A stretch of DNA of 64,000 nucleotides from Trujillonella humicola (lineage in GTDB: Bacteria; Actinomycetota; Actinomycetes; Mycobacteriales; Geodermatophilaceae), in NCBI RefSeq assembly GCF_046233715.1, contig NZ_JBJNRJ010000012.1:42988-106987 (forward strand). Direction: 5' to 3'. Made by a program: the position numbers and the translations under genes. Positions 16,758 through 24,347 of this stretch are shown piece by piece (position 1 is the stretch's first letter; the number at the start of each line of letters is the position of its first letter). Below the pieces are notes generated by a model. The model was not told where the DNA came from, did no database searches, and saw only the letters and a program-made list of their open reading frames with translations.

Positions 16758-17315
16758 CTACAGGTACTGGCCGCCGCCGGGGCGGAGGTCGGGCTGTTGC
16801 GGGGCGCCGGCGGACGGACCGCCGGGCAGGGCGCGCCGGCGCATCTCCTCCAGCTGCGCGCGGGCGGCCATCTGCTGGGCGAACAGCGCCGTCTGGATGC
16901 CGTGGAAGACGCCCTCCAGCCAGCCCACCAGCTGCGCCTGGGCGATCCGCAGCTCGGCGTCGGACGGCGTCTGGCTCTCGTCGAAGGGCAGCGTGATCCG
17001 CTCCAGCTCCTCGCGCAGCTCGGGCGCGAGGCCCTGCTCCAGCTCGCGGATGGACGACGCGTGGATGTCGCGCAGCCGCTGCCGGCTGGCGTCGTCGAGC
17101 GGAGCGGCGCGGACCTCCTCGAGCAGCTGCTTGATCATCGTGCCGATCCGCATGACCTTGGCCGGCTGCTCCACCATCTCGCCGAGCGCCGCGGCGCCGT
17201 CCTGACCACCGTCCTCCGCGCCGGCGGCGACGGGCATCGCACCGACCGGCCGGCCGTCCGGCCCGACGACGACGACCTGCTGCGGACGCTCACTGCCGTT
17301 CCCGGGGATCGTCAT
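16758..17315 (-). CDS. bpa: Bacterial proteasome activator (Bpa/PafE)
   Basis: A 185-residue ATP-independent activator of the actinobacterial 20S proteasome. Bpa forms a ring that opens the proteasome gate through a conserved C-terminal GQYL motif; this protein ends exactly in GGGQYL. The central four-helix region (about 50-160: VMRIGTMIKQLLEEVRAAPLDD, RLRDIHASSIRELEQGL, LVGWLEGVFHGIQTALFAQQM) matches the family, and the termini are flexible and Gly/Pro-rich. ATG 17315 gives the usual length; the frame remains open upstream. Divergent from the aminotransferase gene and followed by DUF1707. The proteasome genes themselves are not in this window. Confidence 0.93.
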   Translation of the reverse strand: MTIPGNGSERPQQVVVVGPDGRPVGAMPVAAGAEDGGQDGAAALGEMVEQPAKVMRIGTMIKQLLEEVRAAPLDDASRQRLRDIHASSIRELEQGLAPELREELERITLPFDESQTPSDAELRIAQAQLVGWLEGVFHGIQTALFAQQMAARAQLEEMRRRALPGGPSAGAPQQPDLRPGGGQYL

Positions 17316-17412
17316 GCCCCCCATCCTGCCCCGCCCCCGCGCCCTCCTGCAGGGGCCCGCCGCGGGCATGCGAGTGGTGGGGGGCAGGAGCAGCCTCCTA
17401 GGGTCGGTGTAC

Positions 17413-18636
17413 ATGGGATCGGGGGACGCGCGCCTGGACGTTGCGCGTGTCCGCGGCCAGTTCCCGGGCCTGTCCGACGGACTGGTGCACACCGAGGGCC
17501 CGAGGGGCACGTTGGTGCCGGAGAACGTCGTCCACGCGATCACCCAGGCGATGCGGGTGCCGGTGGCGCCGCGCGGCGGGGTGTTCCCGGCCTCGGCCCG
17601 CGCCGAGGGGCTGGTCGCCGGCGCCCGGGCCGCCCTGGCCGACCTGACCGGCGGGGTCCCGGCGGGGGTCGTCCTGGGAGCCAGCGCGACGGCGCTGACC
17701 TACGTCCTCGCCGGGGCGGTGGCCCGTACCTGGCGGCCCGGCGACGAGATCGTCGTCAGCCGGCTGGACCACGACGCCAACATCCGGCCCTGGGTCCAGA
17801 TGGCCGAGCGGCGCGGCGTGCACGTCCGCTGGGCCGAGGTGGACATCGAGACCGGTGAGCTGCCCGCCTGGCAGTACGACGAGCTGCTCACCCCCCGGAC
17901 CCGGCTGGTCGCCGTCACCGCCGCCAGCAGCGCGATCGGCACCCGCCCCGACGTGGCCGCGATCGCCGCCCGCGCGCACGGCGTGGGGGCGCTGGTCGTC
18001 GTCGACGCCGTCCACGCCGCCGCGCACCACCCGGTCGACCGGCTGGCGCTGGGCGCGGACCTCCTCACGGTCTCGGCCTACAAGTGGTGCGGGCCGCACG
18101 TCGGCGCGGTCGTCGCCGACCCGGAGGTGCTCGCCGGGCTCTGGCCGGACAAGCTGCGGCCGGCTCCGGACCGGGTGCCCGACCGCTTCGAGATCGGCGG
18201 CCAGCCGTTCCCGCTGTACGCGGGCGTCGCCGCCGCCGTCGACCACCTGGCCGGGCTGGCCGGGGAGGCGGCGGGCAGCCGGCGGGAGCGGCTGCTGCGG
18301 TCGATGGCCGCCGTCGCCGCCTACGAGGGTCAGCTGTTCGGCTGGCTGGACCAGGCCCTGCGCGCCATGCGGCACGTCACGGTGCTGGGCGCGGCCGACG
18401 ACCCGACGCCGGTGCTCTCGTTCACCGTGGCCGGCATGCGGCCGCGGCAGGTGACCGCCGACCTGGCCCGCCGGGGGATCTGCGCCTGGGACGGCGACCA
18501 GTACGCCCGCGAGCTCTTCGACGCCATCGGCGCCAGCGAGCACGGCGGCGCCGTGGGGCTGGGCCTCATGCACTACAACACGGCCGAGGAGGTCGGGTAC
18601 GTGATCGACGCGGTCGCCGCCCTCCGCCCCCGCTGA
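17413..18636 (+). CDS. Cysteine desulfurase-like class V aminotransferase
   Basis: A PLP enzyme of 407 residues in the cysteine desulfurase-like group (TIGR01976 type). Seen: GASATALTYVLAGAVART and ADHDAN-like RLDHDANIRPW around the cofactor-phosphate region, VVVDAVHAAAHHPVDR with the pyridine-binding Asp, and SAYKWCGPHVGAV with the PLP-binding Lys near residue 226. The C-terminal lobe ends AWDGDQYARELFDAIG...GLMHYNTAEEVGYVIDAV. True SufS/IscS have a C-terminal active-site Cys loop; I do not see one, so sulfur transfer is unproven. ATG 17413 lies 98 bases from the divergent bpa start; no suf genes are nearby. Confidence 0.88.
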   Translation: MGSGDARLDVARVRGQFPGLSDGLVHTEGPRGTLVPENVVHAITQAMRVPVAPRGGVFPASARAEGLVAGARAALADLTGGVPAGVVLGASATALTYVLAGAVARTWRPGDEIVVSRLDHDANIRPWVQMAERRGVHVRWAEVDIETGELPAWQYDELLTPRTRLVAVTAASSAIGTRPDVAAIAARAHGVGALVVVDAVHAAAHHPVDRLALGADLLTVSAYKWCGPHVGAVVADPEVLAGLWPDKLRPAPDRVPDRFEIGGQPFPLYAGVAAAVDHLAGLAGEAAGSRRERLLRSMAAVAAYEGQLFGWLDQALRAMRHVTVLGAADDPTPVLSFTVAGMRPRQVTADLARRGICAWDGDQYARELFDAIGASEHGGAVGLGLMHYNTAEEVGYVIDAVAALRPR

Positions 18637-18809
18637 CGGCAGTCACCGGCCGCGGCGCACCGCCGCCGGTGGACGACGCCTGGTGACGACCCGCGGCGCC
18701 CGGTGCGCGCCGCGGTGACGTCGCACCCGAGGTGAACCGCCGGCCCGCACGCTGGGTGCTTCCGGGTGTCGGTGCCCGGGCGGCCGGGCCCGTGTGGGAG
18801 GGAGTGGCC

Positions 18810-18923
18810 ATGCGGGAGACGTCGACGTCCGGCCGCGGGCCGGCACCGGTGGGCCGAGCGGGGGCCCCCTCCGGACCCCCGGCCGCCCGGCACCCGGGGT
18901 CGGACCCGGCCCGCCCGCGCTGA
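18810..18923 (+). CDS. Possible 37-residue leader peptide of the sigma gene
   Basis: A small frame with ATG 18810, preceded by GGGAGGGAG, that ends in TGA overlapping the ATG of the sigma factor gene (TGATG). The peptide is Gly/Pro/Arg-rich (MRETSTSGRGPAPVGRAG...). The sigma ATG has no ribosome site of its own, so translational coupling through this frame is a reasonable reading. Alternatively the sigma protein begins at GTG 18794 in its own frame with a Gly/Pro-rich extension. Confidence 0.4.
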   Translation: MRETSTSGRGPAPVGRAGAPSGPPAARHPGSDPARPR

Positions 18924-19447
18924 TGGGCGCGCGCGGCCGGGACACCCAGGAGGAGAGCCTGCGTGCCCTGTGCGACGCGCACGCCTCGGCGCTGCTCGGC
19001 TACGCCCTGCGCCTGTGCGGCGGCGACCACGCCTCGGCCGAGGACCTCGTCCAGGAGACGCTGGTCCGGGCATGGCGGCACCTCGGCCGGCTCGACGAGC
19101 AGGCCGCGCCGGTGCGCCCGTGGCTGTACACCGTCGCCCACCACCTGGCGATCGACGCGCACCGGGCGCGGCACGCCCGCCCGCACGAGGTGGGGGACGA
19201 CGCCATGGCCGCCATTCCGAGCCTCGACCAGCTGGACGGCGCCCTGGACCGGATCATCCTGGTGGACGCCCTGAGCTCGCTCTCGCGCGACCACCGCACC
19301 GTCCTGGTGGAGACGTACTACCGCGGGCGCTCCGTCGGAGAGGTGGCGGTCGTCCTGGGCGTCCCGCCGGGCACGGTGAAGTCCCGCTGCTACTACGCCC
19401 TGCGCGCGCTCAAGCTGGCCCTGGCCGAACGGGGGATGGCCGCGTGA
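18923..19447 (+). CDS. ECF-type RNA polymerase sigma factor
   Basis: A 174-residue group 4 sigma factor. Region 2 (about 10-80) contains LCDAHASALLGYALRLCGGDHASAEDLVQETLVRAWRHL and the -10 recognition helix with RPWLYTVAHHLAIDAHRAR; region 4 (about 115-170) has the HTH SLSRDHRTVLVETYYRGRSVGEVAVVLGVPPGTVKSRCYYALRAL. There is no region 1 or 3. It would redirect RNA polymerase when released from the membrane-bound anti-sigma factor encoded next (four-base GTGA overlap). Closest in style to SigK/SigL-type actinobacterial ECFs. A start at 18794 cannot be excluded. Confidence 0.95.
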   Translation: MGARGRDTQEESLRALCDAHASALLGYALRLCGGDHASAEDLVQETLVRAWRHLGRLDEQAAPVRPWLYTVAHHLAIDAHRARHARPHEVGDDAMAAIPSLDQLDGALDRIILVDALSSLSRDHRTVLVETYYRGRSVGEVAVVLGVPPGTVKSRCYYALRALKLALAERGMAA

Positions 19448-20091
19448 CCTGCCCCCGGGGCGCCATCGATCTCGGCGCCTACGCGCTGGGGGTGCTGGAG
19501 ACCGAGGAGCGGCGCCGGGTCGAGGAGCACCTGGCCGGCTGCGCCCCGTGCCGGGCCGAGCTCGGGGAGCTGCGGGGCCTGCCGGAGCTGCTGGACCGGG
19601 TGGACCCCGCCGAGCTGACCGGTCCGCCGCCGCAGCCTCCGCCGGACCTGGCCGACCGGGTCCGGGCGGTGGTGGACCAGGAGGCCCGGCCCGGGCGCCG
19701 ACGGCGGGTGCTGCTGGTCGCAGCGGCGCTCGTGCTCGCCGTCGCCGCTGCCGTCGGGGTGCTCCTCGCGACCCGCCCGGCCGGTCCGGCGACGCTGACC
19801 GCGGTGGCCGGACCCGTGCAGATCAGCGTCACCGCGACCGGGGAGCCCGGCGGCACGGATCTGGACGTGACCGTGACCGGACTGGCCGAGCACACCTACT
19901 GCCACCTGTTCGTGGTCGACCGGGACGGCAGCTGGCACGACGCCGGGGAGTGGGCGGCCACCTACGACGGGGAGGGGTGGTACCGCGGCTGGACCGACGT
20001 CGACCGGGACGCCCTGGCCGCCGTGGTCCTGCGTGACGGCGCCGGGAACGAGCTGATCCGGGTGGCGGTCCGACCGGTCAGCTCTCGGTGA
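19444..20091 (+). CDS. Zinc-binding anti-sigma factor (zf-HC2)
   Basis: A 215-residue single-span membrane protein that should hold its sigma partner inactive. The N-terminal domain carries the ZAS signature HLAGCAPC (HxxxCxxC, near residue 30) with an upstream Cys. A Pro-rich stretch (about 58-70) leads to one membrane helix (VLLVAAALVLAVAAAVGVLLATRP, about 93-116) and an outside beta-rich domain of about 95 residues (ITVTAV...TYCHLFVVDRDG). Its stop TGA 20089-20091 lies at the edge of the transposon-like element, within a 16-base direct repeat; the gene end is intact. Before insertion its 3' end would have overlapped the quinone oxidoreductase gene. Confidence 0.93.
   Translation: MTCPRGAIDLGAYALGVLETEERRRVEEHLAGCAPCRAELGELRGLPELLDRVDPAELTGPPPQPPPDLADRVRAVVDQEARPGRRRRVLLVAAALVLAVAAAVGVLLATRPAGPATLTAVAGPVQISVTATGEPGGTDLDVTVTGLAEHTYCHLFVVDRDGSWHDAGEWAATYDGEGWYRGWTDVDRDALAAVVLRDGAGNELIRVAVRPVSSR
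20076..20091. repeat. Direct repeat flanking the element, left copy
   Basis: GGTCAGCTCTCGGTGA occurs here and at 24332-24347, on either side of the inverted-repeat element. Because its edges overlap the terminal repeats, the true target duplication may be shorter: 8 bases (GCTCTCGG) if the inverted repeats start TGACC, 12 if they start ACCTC. Confidence 0.85.
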
Positions 20092-20122
20092 CCTCGGCAG
20101 CAAGTGTTGACCACGGTGCCTA
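20089..20122 (+). repeat. Left terminal inverted repeat
   Basis: The outer 22 bases (20089-20110) match the right end exactly in reverse complement. Then comes a five-base gap with weak match and GTGCCTAAA (about 20116-20124) shared again. The outermost TG also belongs to the stop codon of the anti-sigma gene. Confidence 0.85.
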
Positions 20123-20260
20123 AAACGGGGGACGAGGAGCCCTGCCGCCGGATTCCGGCCGTCAGGCTGCCGATGTCCGGGAGCGTGGTGCGGTCGCCAC
20201 GCCGTCGGCGGCTGTGAGTGCACGCGTGGATCAGCGGGTCTGCCGTGAGATCGTCACACC

Positions 20261-20842
20261 ATGCGGCCGGAGAGCTTCGATGCAGACCTGGCTGGACAGT
20301 GGAGTCGTTGGGTCCTTGACCACGGACTGCCGGAGGTCCCTGGCTCCGAGCTGGGTGTCGGCGAGTCTGTGCCGGTCGCCTACTGGATCGGTCCGAGCAC
20401 GGCGGCGGTGCTGCACATCCGCCGGGTACAAGACGAGGACGACGAGTCCCCGCTCACCGAGACGGACATCGACCTGTTCTGCCTGGTGGATGGGAACTGG
20501 GAGACGTGGGGCGGCGGGGGTGGCGGCTGGCCCGAGGAGTCACCACTGGCCCGGTTGGCGGTCCCGCCGAATCACGTGGACCTCGGCGGGATGAACAGCG
20601 GTGTAGACGGCGACCGTGGGTGCAAGGCGCTGTGGGGCTCGGTCGGCACCGACGCAGTGATGGCCGAGGTGAGGCAGGCCGGCCAGGTGACGCGTCGTCG
20701 TGTCGAGGCGCCGGTTGGCGCGTTCGTGGTGAGCGGCGAGTACACCGAACCGTTCACCGTCCGCGTGCTGAACGCGCATGGCGATGTTCTCGCCGAGGTC
20801 GACGAGCCGGCGGGGTTCGATGACGAGTCGCCGTGGCCGTGA
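20261..20842 (+). CDS. Hypothetical protein, element passenger
   Basis: A 193-residue acidic protein I do not recognise. It has no signal peptide or membrane span. The middle is Gly-rich (WETWGGGGGGWPEESP, about 80-95), and the C-terminal part (about 130-185: RRRVEAPVGAFVVSGEYTEPFTVRVLNAHGDVLAEVDEP) looks like a small beta-sandwich. It lies inside the inverted repeats, convergent to the transposase/exonuclease operon, so it travels with the element. ATG 20261 has only a weak ribosome site. Cargo function, such as defence or host interaction, cannot be judged from sequence. Confidence 0.6.
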   Translation: MRPESFDADLAGQWSRWVLDHGLPEVPGSELGVGESVPVAYWIGPSTAAVLHIRRVQDEDDESPLTETDIDLFCLVDGNWETWGGGGGGWPEESPLARLAVPPNHVDLGGMNSGVDGDRGCKALWGSVGTDAVMAEVRQAGQVTRRRVEAPVGAFVVSGEYTEPFTVRVLNAHGDVLAEVDEPAGFDDESPWP

Positions 20843-20863
20843 GCGGGCGGGTGCGAGGTCGAA

Positions 20864-22513
20864 TCAGCCGGTGCGACTGAACCGGAGCGGACGTTGGCGC
20901 TTCGGGGCAACGGGATGGTGTCGCCGCCTTGCGGTGGGGTTGCCGTTGGCGTCGAGGACGGTCACGGCGAGGCTGGCCAGCCGCGCCTGACGCCCGGCAA
21001 TGAGGTCGGCGCGGGTGGCGAGGACCCGCCAGCCGGGGGCGGTGGCGCTGGAGCGGGTCGCCAGCGCGGTGGTGCAGACGGCCTCTGCGGCGGCAAGGTC
21101 GGGTGCGCGTCCGGGCGCGGCGATGGCGGCGGCGTGCGCCTCGGCGATGCGCGGATGGCGGCAGCCGGTCCGCCATGCGTAGCCGGCGAGCTGGGTGGCG
21201 CGGGCGGGCTGGCCGTGGTCGCGCCAGAACTCGTAGACGAACCACACCGCCTCGTCGGCCAGGGCCTGGTGACCGGTGCGGGTCCACCGGTCGTAGACGC
21301 CGGTGCCGGCCCCGGCGCCGTTGGTGTGCAGGAAGCCCTTCGCCGTGTTCTCGGTCAGGTCGCTGAGCGCGGCACGGGCGAGGTGCCAGCGCCACAGGTC
21401 CAGCGGGCACGGCTCGTCGCGGCGGCAGGCTGGGCAGCGGTCCCGGGATGAGCAGCGACCGAGGGCGTCCAGCCGCGCACCCCACTCGGTGTCGAACCGC
21501 ATCGGCGGGGCGGTCTTGTAGCTGCGCTTGACCGGCGGCAGGGCGGCGAACCGGGGCAGCATCGCGCCGACCAGCGTGGCCGAACCGGCGATGTCGCCGG
21601 CGGCGCTCACCTCGTCGAGCACCCCGGCGAGCGTGTGGAGCAGTTCGTCGACGGGCCGGTCGGCGGCGGCCACCCGGTCGGCCAGGTAGCTGCACCGCAG
21701 GTTGGCGCACTCGGCGACAGCGGCCCGCCAGGAGGTGAGCGCGCGACGGCCGCCGCGCTGGCCGAGCAGCTGTGCGTGCCCGGCGACGTGGCTGTCGGGC
21801 AGCGCCGGAGCCGGGGCGGCGGTCCGCCGGCTTCCCGGGCCGGTCTCCTTGACCGTCGCGGTGGTCGGCGCGTCCATCTCGGCCAGCAGCGCCGCCAGCT
21901 GCTCGTGGCCGGCGTCGGCGGCCCGGGAGAGCAGCGCCAGCACCGCGCGGGCGGTGGCCAGCGCGTCCTGCACCGCGTCGTGCGGCGCCGGGTTGGGGGC
22001 CTCGCCGAGCGCGGTGAGCAGCTTGTCCAGCGACCGGCCCTCGGGGCGCACGCCGAGGGCGGCGGGCAGTCGGCCCATCGTGTCCAGGACCGGCAGCTCG
22101 GGCAGTTCGCGACCGGCCGCGGCCAGCTCCCGGCGCAGCACGCCCACGTCGAACCCGGCCTGGTGCGCGACCAGGACGACCGTCTCGCCGTCACGGGGTT
22201 CCAAGTGGGCGAGCAGGGTGTCGGCGACGCTGGCGAAGCCCGGGGCGTCGGCGAGCACGTCGTCGGTGAGGCCGTGCACCTCCGCGGTGCGGTCATCGAC
22301 CGGGAAACCGGCGTTGACAAGCGTGGACCACGTGCCGGTGATGCGGGCCTCGCGGCAGGTGACCACGCCCAGGCTGACCAGCCGGTGCGGCTGCCCGGGC
22401 GGCTGGATCGTCTCGGTGTCGATGACCACCAGCCGCAGCCCGGCCCACAGCGGGGCCGCGGCGACGCTGCGCCGCACCCCGGTGCCGGCGACCAGCGAGT
22501 CGCGGCGGCTCAC
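20864..22513 (-). CDS. DEDDh exonuclease (DnaQ-like) of the element
   Basis: A 549-residue protein. The first 190 residues form a DnaQ-fold 3'-5' exonuclease: LVVIDTETIQP (Asp/Glu, about 28-33), VLVAHQAGFDVGVLRREL (about 112-128), LDTMGRLP, and PHDAVQDALATARAVLALL (the His and Asp of DEDDh, about 176-185), so the metal-binding set looks complete. The remaining 350 residues are unfamiliar and include a cysteine cluster (CSSRDRCPACRRDEPC, about 355-372) that may bind zinc. GTG 22513 overlaps the stop of the transposase-like gene (GTGA), which strongly suggests joint action, perhaps end processing or target handling. This role is inference. Confidence 0.8.
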   Translation of the reverse strand: MSRRDSLVAGTGVRRSVAAAPLWAGLRLVVIDTETIQPPGQPHRLVSLGVVTCREARITGTWSTLVNAGFPVDDRTAEVHGLTDDVLADAPGFASVADTLLAHLEPRDGETVVLVAHQAGFDVGVLRRELAAAGRELPELPVLDTMGRLPAALGVRPEGRSLDKLLTALGEAPNPAPHDAVQDALATARAVLALLSRAADAGHEQLAALLAEMDAPTTATVKETGPGSRRTAAPAPALPDSHVAGHAQLLGQRGGRRALTSWRAAVAECANLRCSYLADRVAAADRPVDELLHTLAGVLDEVSAAGDIAGSATLVGAMLPRFAALPPVKRSYKTAPPMRFDTEWGARLDALGRCSSRDRCPACRRDEPCPLDLWRWHLARAALSDLTENTAKGFLHTNGAGAGTGVYDRWTRTGHQALADEAVWFVYEFWRDHGQPARATQLAGYAWRTGCRHPRIAEAHAAAIAAPGRAPDLAAAEAVCTTALATRSSATAPGWRVLATRADLIAGRQARLASLAVTVLDANGNPTARRRHHPVAPKRQRPLRFSRTG

Positions 22514-24243
22514 GACAGCCCCCGCTCGGCGGCGAGCGTGGTCAGCAGCGTGGGGTCGCGCAGCGAGGAGTAGCGGCCCGACCGGGGCCGCGGGTCCGCG
22601 ACCGAGCGCAGCGGCACGGCCCACCCGTTGGCCGGGTCGGTGTCGGCGCGCAGCAGCTCGGCGACCTCGGCCAGGTCGTCGAACGCGCCGTGCGCCCGGG
22701 CGACGGCGAGGTCCATCAGGGTGTTGGTCCGCTCGATGTTGCCGAACCCGGACGCGCGCAGCGACAGCATCGGCCGGACCCGGGTGCGGATGAGCCGCTC
22801 GAGCGCGCCGGTGGCCAGCGGCACCTGCGGGTGCCGGGCCAGGCTCGGCAGGGCGTCAGCCATCGGGCCCTCGTACTCCTTGCGGCGCTTGGCGATGGCG
22901 TCCACCGGCAGTCGCCGCGCCCGCACGATCTCCTCGAACTCCTTCCACCAGGCCCGCCACAGCGCCTCATCGGCCAGGGCGTCCCCGCCCCGGGCGAGCA
23001 GCCGTAGGTGTGTGGCGATGTCGCCGGGGAGCTCCTTGCCGGCCGGCCCGGCGACCAGCGCGCCGGGGGTGTCGGCCAGCGCCTCCTTCACCGCCTCGGT
23101 CAGGTGCCACACGCTGGGCACGAACACCGTGCCGGCGCTGGCGTAGTGCGCGCGGACGGCGGCCAGCTGACCACGGCCGGCGTCGGCGACGACGAACTCG
23201 GGGGCGTAGCCGAGCTCGTCGAACACCAGCCGCCAGGCCGGCGTGTTCGACTTGGCCATCGCCCGCACCAGCCGCAGGTGCGCGACCGGCTCCGGGGCGG
23301 GCGGCTCGGTGAACGGGTCGGGGTCGGCCTCCCGGGCGGCGGCCTCGCGCCAGGTCACCTCGGCGGCGACCAGCAGGTAGAACCCGGCGTCCCGGCGCGA
23401 CTTGCCGGTGGTCCTGTCCCGGGCGTAGACCGGCACGTCGTCCAGCAGCAGTACCTGCGGCCGCCGCACCTCCCCACCAGCCGCCAGCAGGGCGTCGTTG
23501 GCCTCCCGCTGCGCCAGCGCTGCGGCTCGCAGCCGCTGCTCCACCGGCGCCCAGACCACCGGGCCGAACGCCTCGACCCAGTCCGCGGCGATGTGCCACA
23601 CGTCCGGGCTGGCGGTGCTGCGCGGCAGCGGCTTCCGCTTCGGCTCGTCCGGCGGCGCTGGGGTGCTGTGCCGGCCGCGCGCCCTGCCCTCGGCCGTCCG
23701 CAACGCCCACCGCGACACGTCGGCGTAGCTCGCACCCATCGCCAGCTGGTCCAACCCGCGGGCCACCACCCGGGTCGGCCAGGCGTGCCGGCGGGCGACC
23801 GCGGTGTCACCGTGGTGCACCCCGCGCAGCTGCTCGCACTCCGCGCACGAGCGGTCGGCCTCGTGCACGTGGTCGCGCGGCAGCGCCGGGGTGAACGTGT
23901 GCCAGAGGTTCTCGCCGTCGGCGCTCTTCCCGTAGATGCACCGATACCGCTGCCGCGGGTGCGCCGTCCGTTGGCCGTAGGTGCCGAACCGCGCGACCTT
24001 GCCGTGCTCGTGGTCCGGGCACGACGGCGGGGCCGACCAGACCGGGCGCAGCCGCCCGTCGGTGCTCACCAGCATCGCGAAGGAGTGCGGGTCTCGCCCC
24101 ACCGGTCGGCAGTAGTAGCGCCGCTGAACACCGGTAGCGGCCTGCCGGGTGCCCTTCGCGATAACCCGGGACCCAGCGTGCAGCGGGTCAGGGCACGGAA
24201 CCGCGGGCAGGCGGGCAGGACGACCTCGCCCCCGTGTCGCCAC
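22510..24243 (-). CDS. DDE transposase-like protein
   Basis: A 577-residue protein with the outline of a large DDE transposase. The N-terminal 150 residues carry several Cys/His pairs (CPDP, YYCRP, CPDHEHG, RYRC, CAECEQLRGVHHGD) suggesting zinc modules that bind DNA ends. The likely catalytic core has VLLLDDVPVYARD (about 262-274), FVVADAGRGQLAAVRAHYASAG with a following WHLTEAVKEAL (about 345-390), and TGALERLIRTRV (about 478-489) supplying D, D and E. This resembles ISL3/MULE-type cores, but I cannot assign a family. It is first in a two-gene operon within terminal inverted repeats. Catalytic residues are proposed from spacing, not from alignment. Confidence 0.75.
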   Translation of the reverse strand: MATRGRGRPARLPAVPCPDPLHAGSRVIAKGTRQAATGVQRRYYCRPVGRDPHSFAMLVSTDGRLRPVWSAPPSCPDHEHGKVARFGTYGQRTAHPRQRYRCIYGKSADGENLWHTFTPALPRDHVHEADRSCAECEQLRGVHHGDTAVARRHAWPTRVVARGLDQLAMGASYADVSRWALRTAEGRARGRHSTPAPPDEPKRKPLPRSTASPDVWHIAADWVEAFGPVVWAPVEQRLRAAALAQREANDALLAAGGEVRRPQVLLLDDVPVYARDRTTGKSRRDAGFYLLVAAEVTWREAAAREADPDPFTEPPAPEPVAHLRLVRAMAKSNTPAWRLVFDELGYAPEFVVADAGRGQLAAVRAHYASAGTVFVPSVWHLTEAVKEALADTPGALVAGPAGKELPGDIATHLRLLARGGDALADEALWRAWWKEFEEIVRARRLPVDAIAKRRKEYEGPMADALPSLARHPQVPLATGALERLIRTRVRPMLSLRASGFGNIERTNTLMDLAVARAHGAFDDLAEVAELLRADTDPANGWAVPLRSVADPRPRSGRYSSLRDPTLLTTLAAERGLS

Positions 24244-24302
24244 TCACCCCTCCTGTCGCTTGCGCCTGACCAAAATCATCGGCGATCGCACGGACAGGCT
24301 TT

Positions 24303-24336
24303 AGGCACCAACGATCAACACTTGCTGCCGAGGTCA
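24303..24336 (-). repeat. Right terminal inverted repeat
   Basis: Reverse complement of the left end: 24315-24336 reads TGACCTCGGCAGCAAGTGTTGA on the minus strand, followed by a six-base gap and GTGCCTAAA. The outer bases are shared with the direct repeat and with the stop codon of the quinone oxidoreductase gene. Confidence 0.85.
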
Positions 24337-24347
24337 GCTCTCGGTGA
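24332..24347. repeat. Direct repeat flanking the element, right copy
   Basis: Second copy of GGTCAGCTCTCGGTGA. It contains the last codons and stop (TCA on this strand) of the quinone oxidoreductase gene. Confidence 0.85.

Larger units (their letters stand above)
20089..24336. mobile_element. Transposon-like element, about 4.25 kb
   Basis: Bounded by 22-bp perfect terminal inverted repeats (TGACCTCGGCAGCAAGTGTTGA at the left, its reverse complement at the right), each followed after 5-6 bases by GTGCCTAAA, and flanked by a direct repeat that reads as a target duplication. Inside are a passenger gene (20261-20842) and, convergent to it, a two-gene operon: a DDE-transposase-like gene and a DEDDh exonuclease gene overlapping by GTGA. 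The element sits between the convergent ends of an anti-sigma gene and a quinone oxidoreductase gene without breaking either. I cannot place it in a named IS family by sight. Confidence 0.85.
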
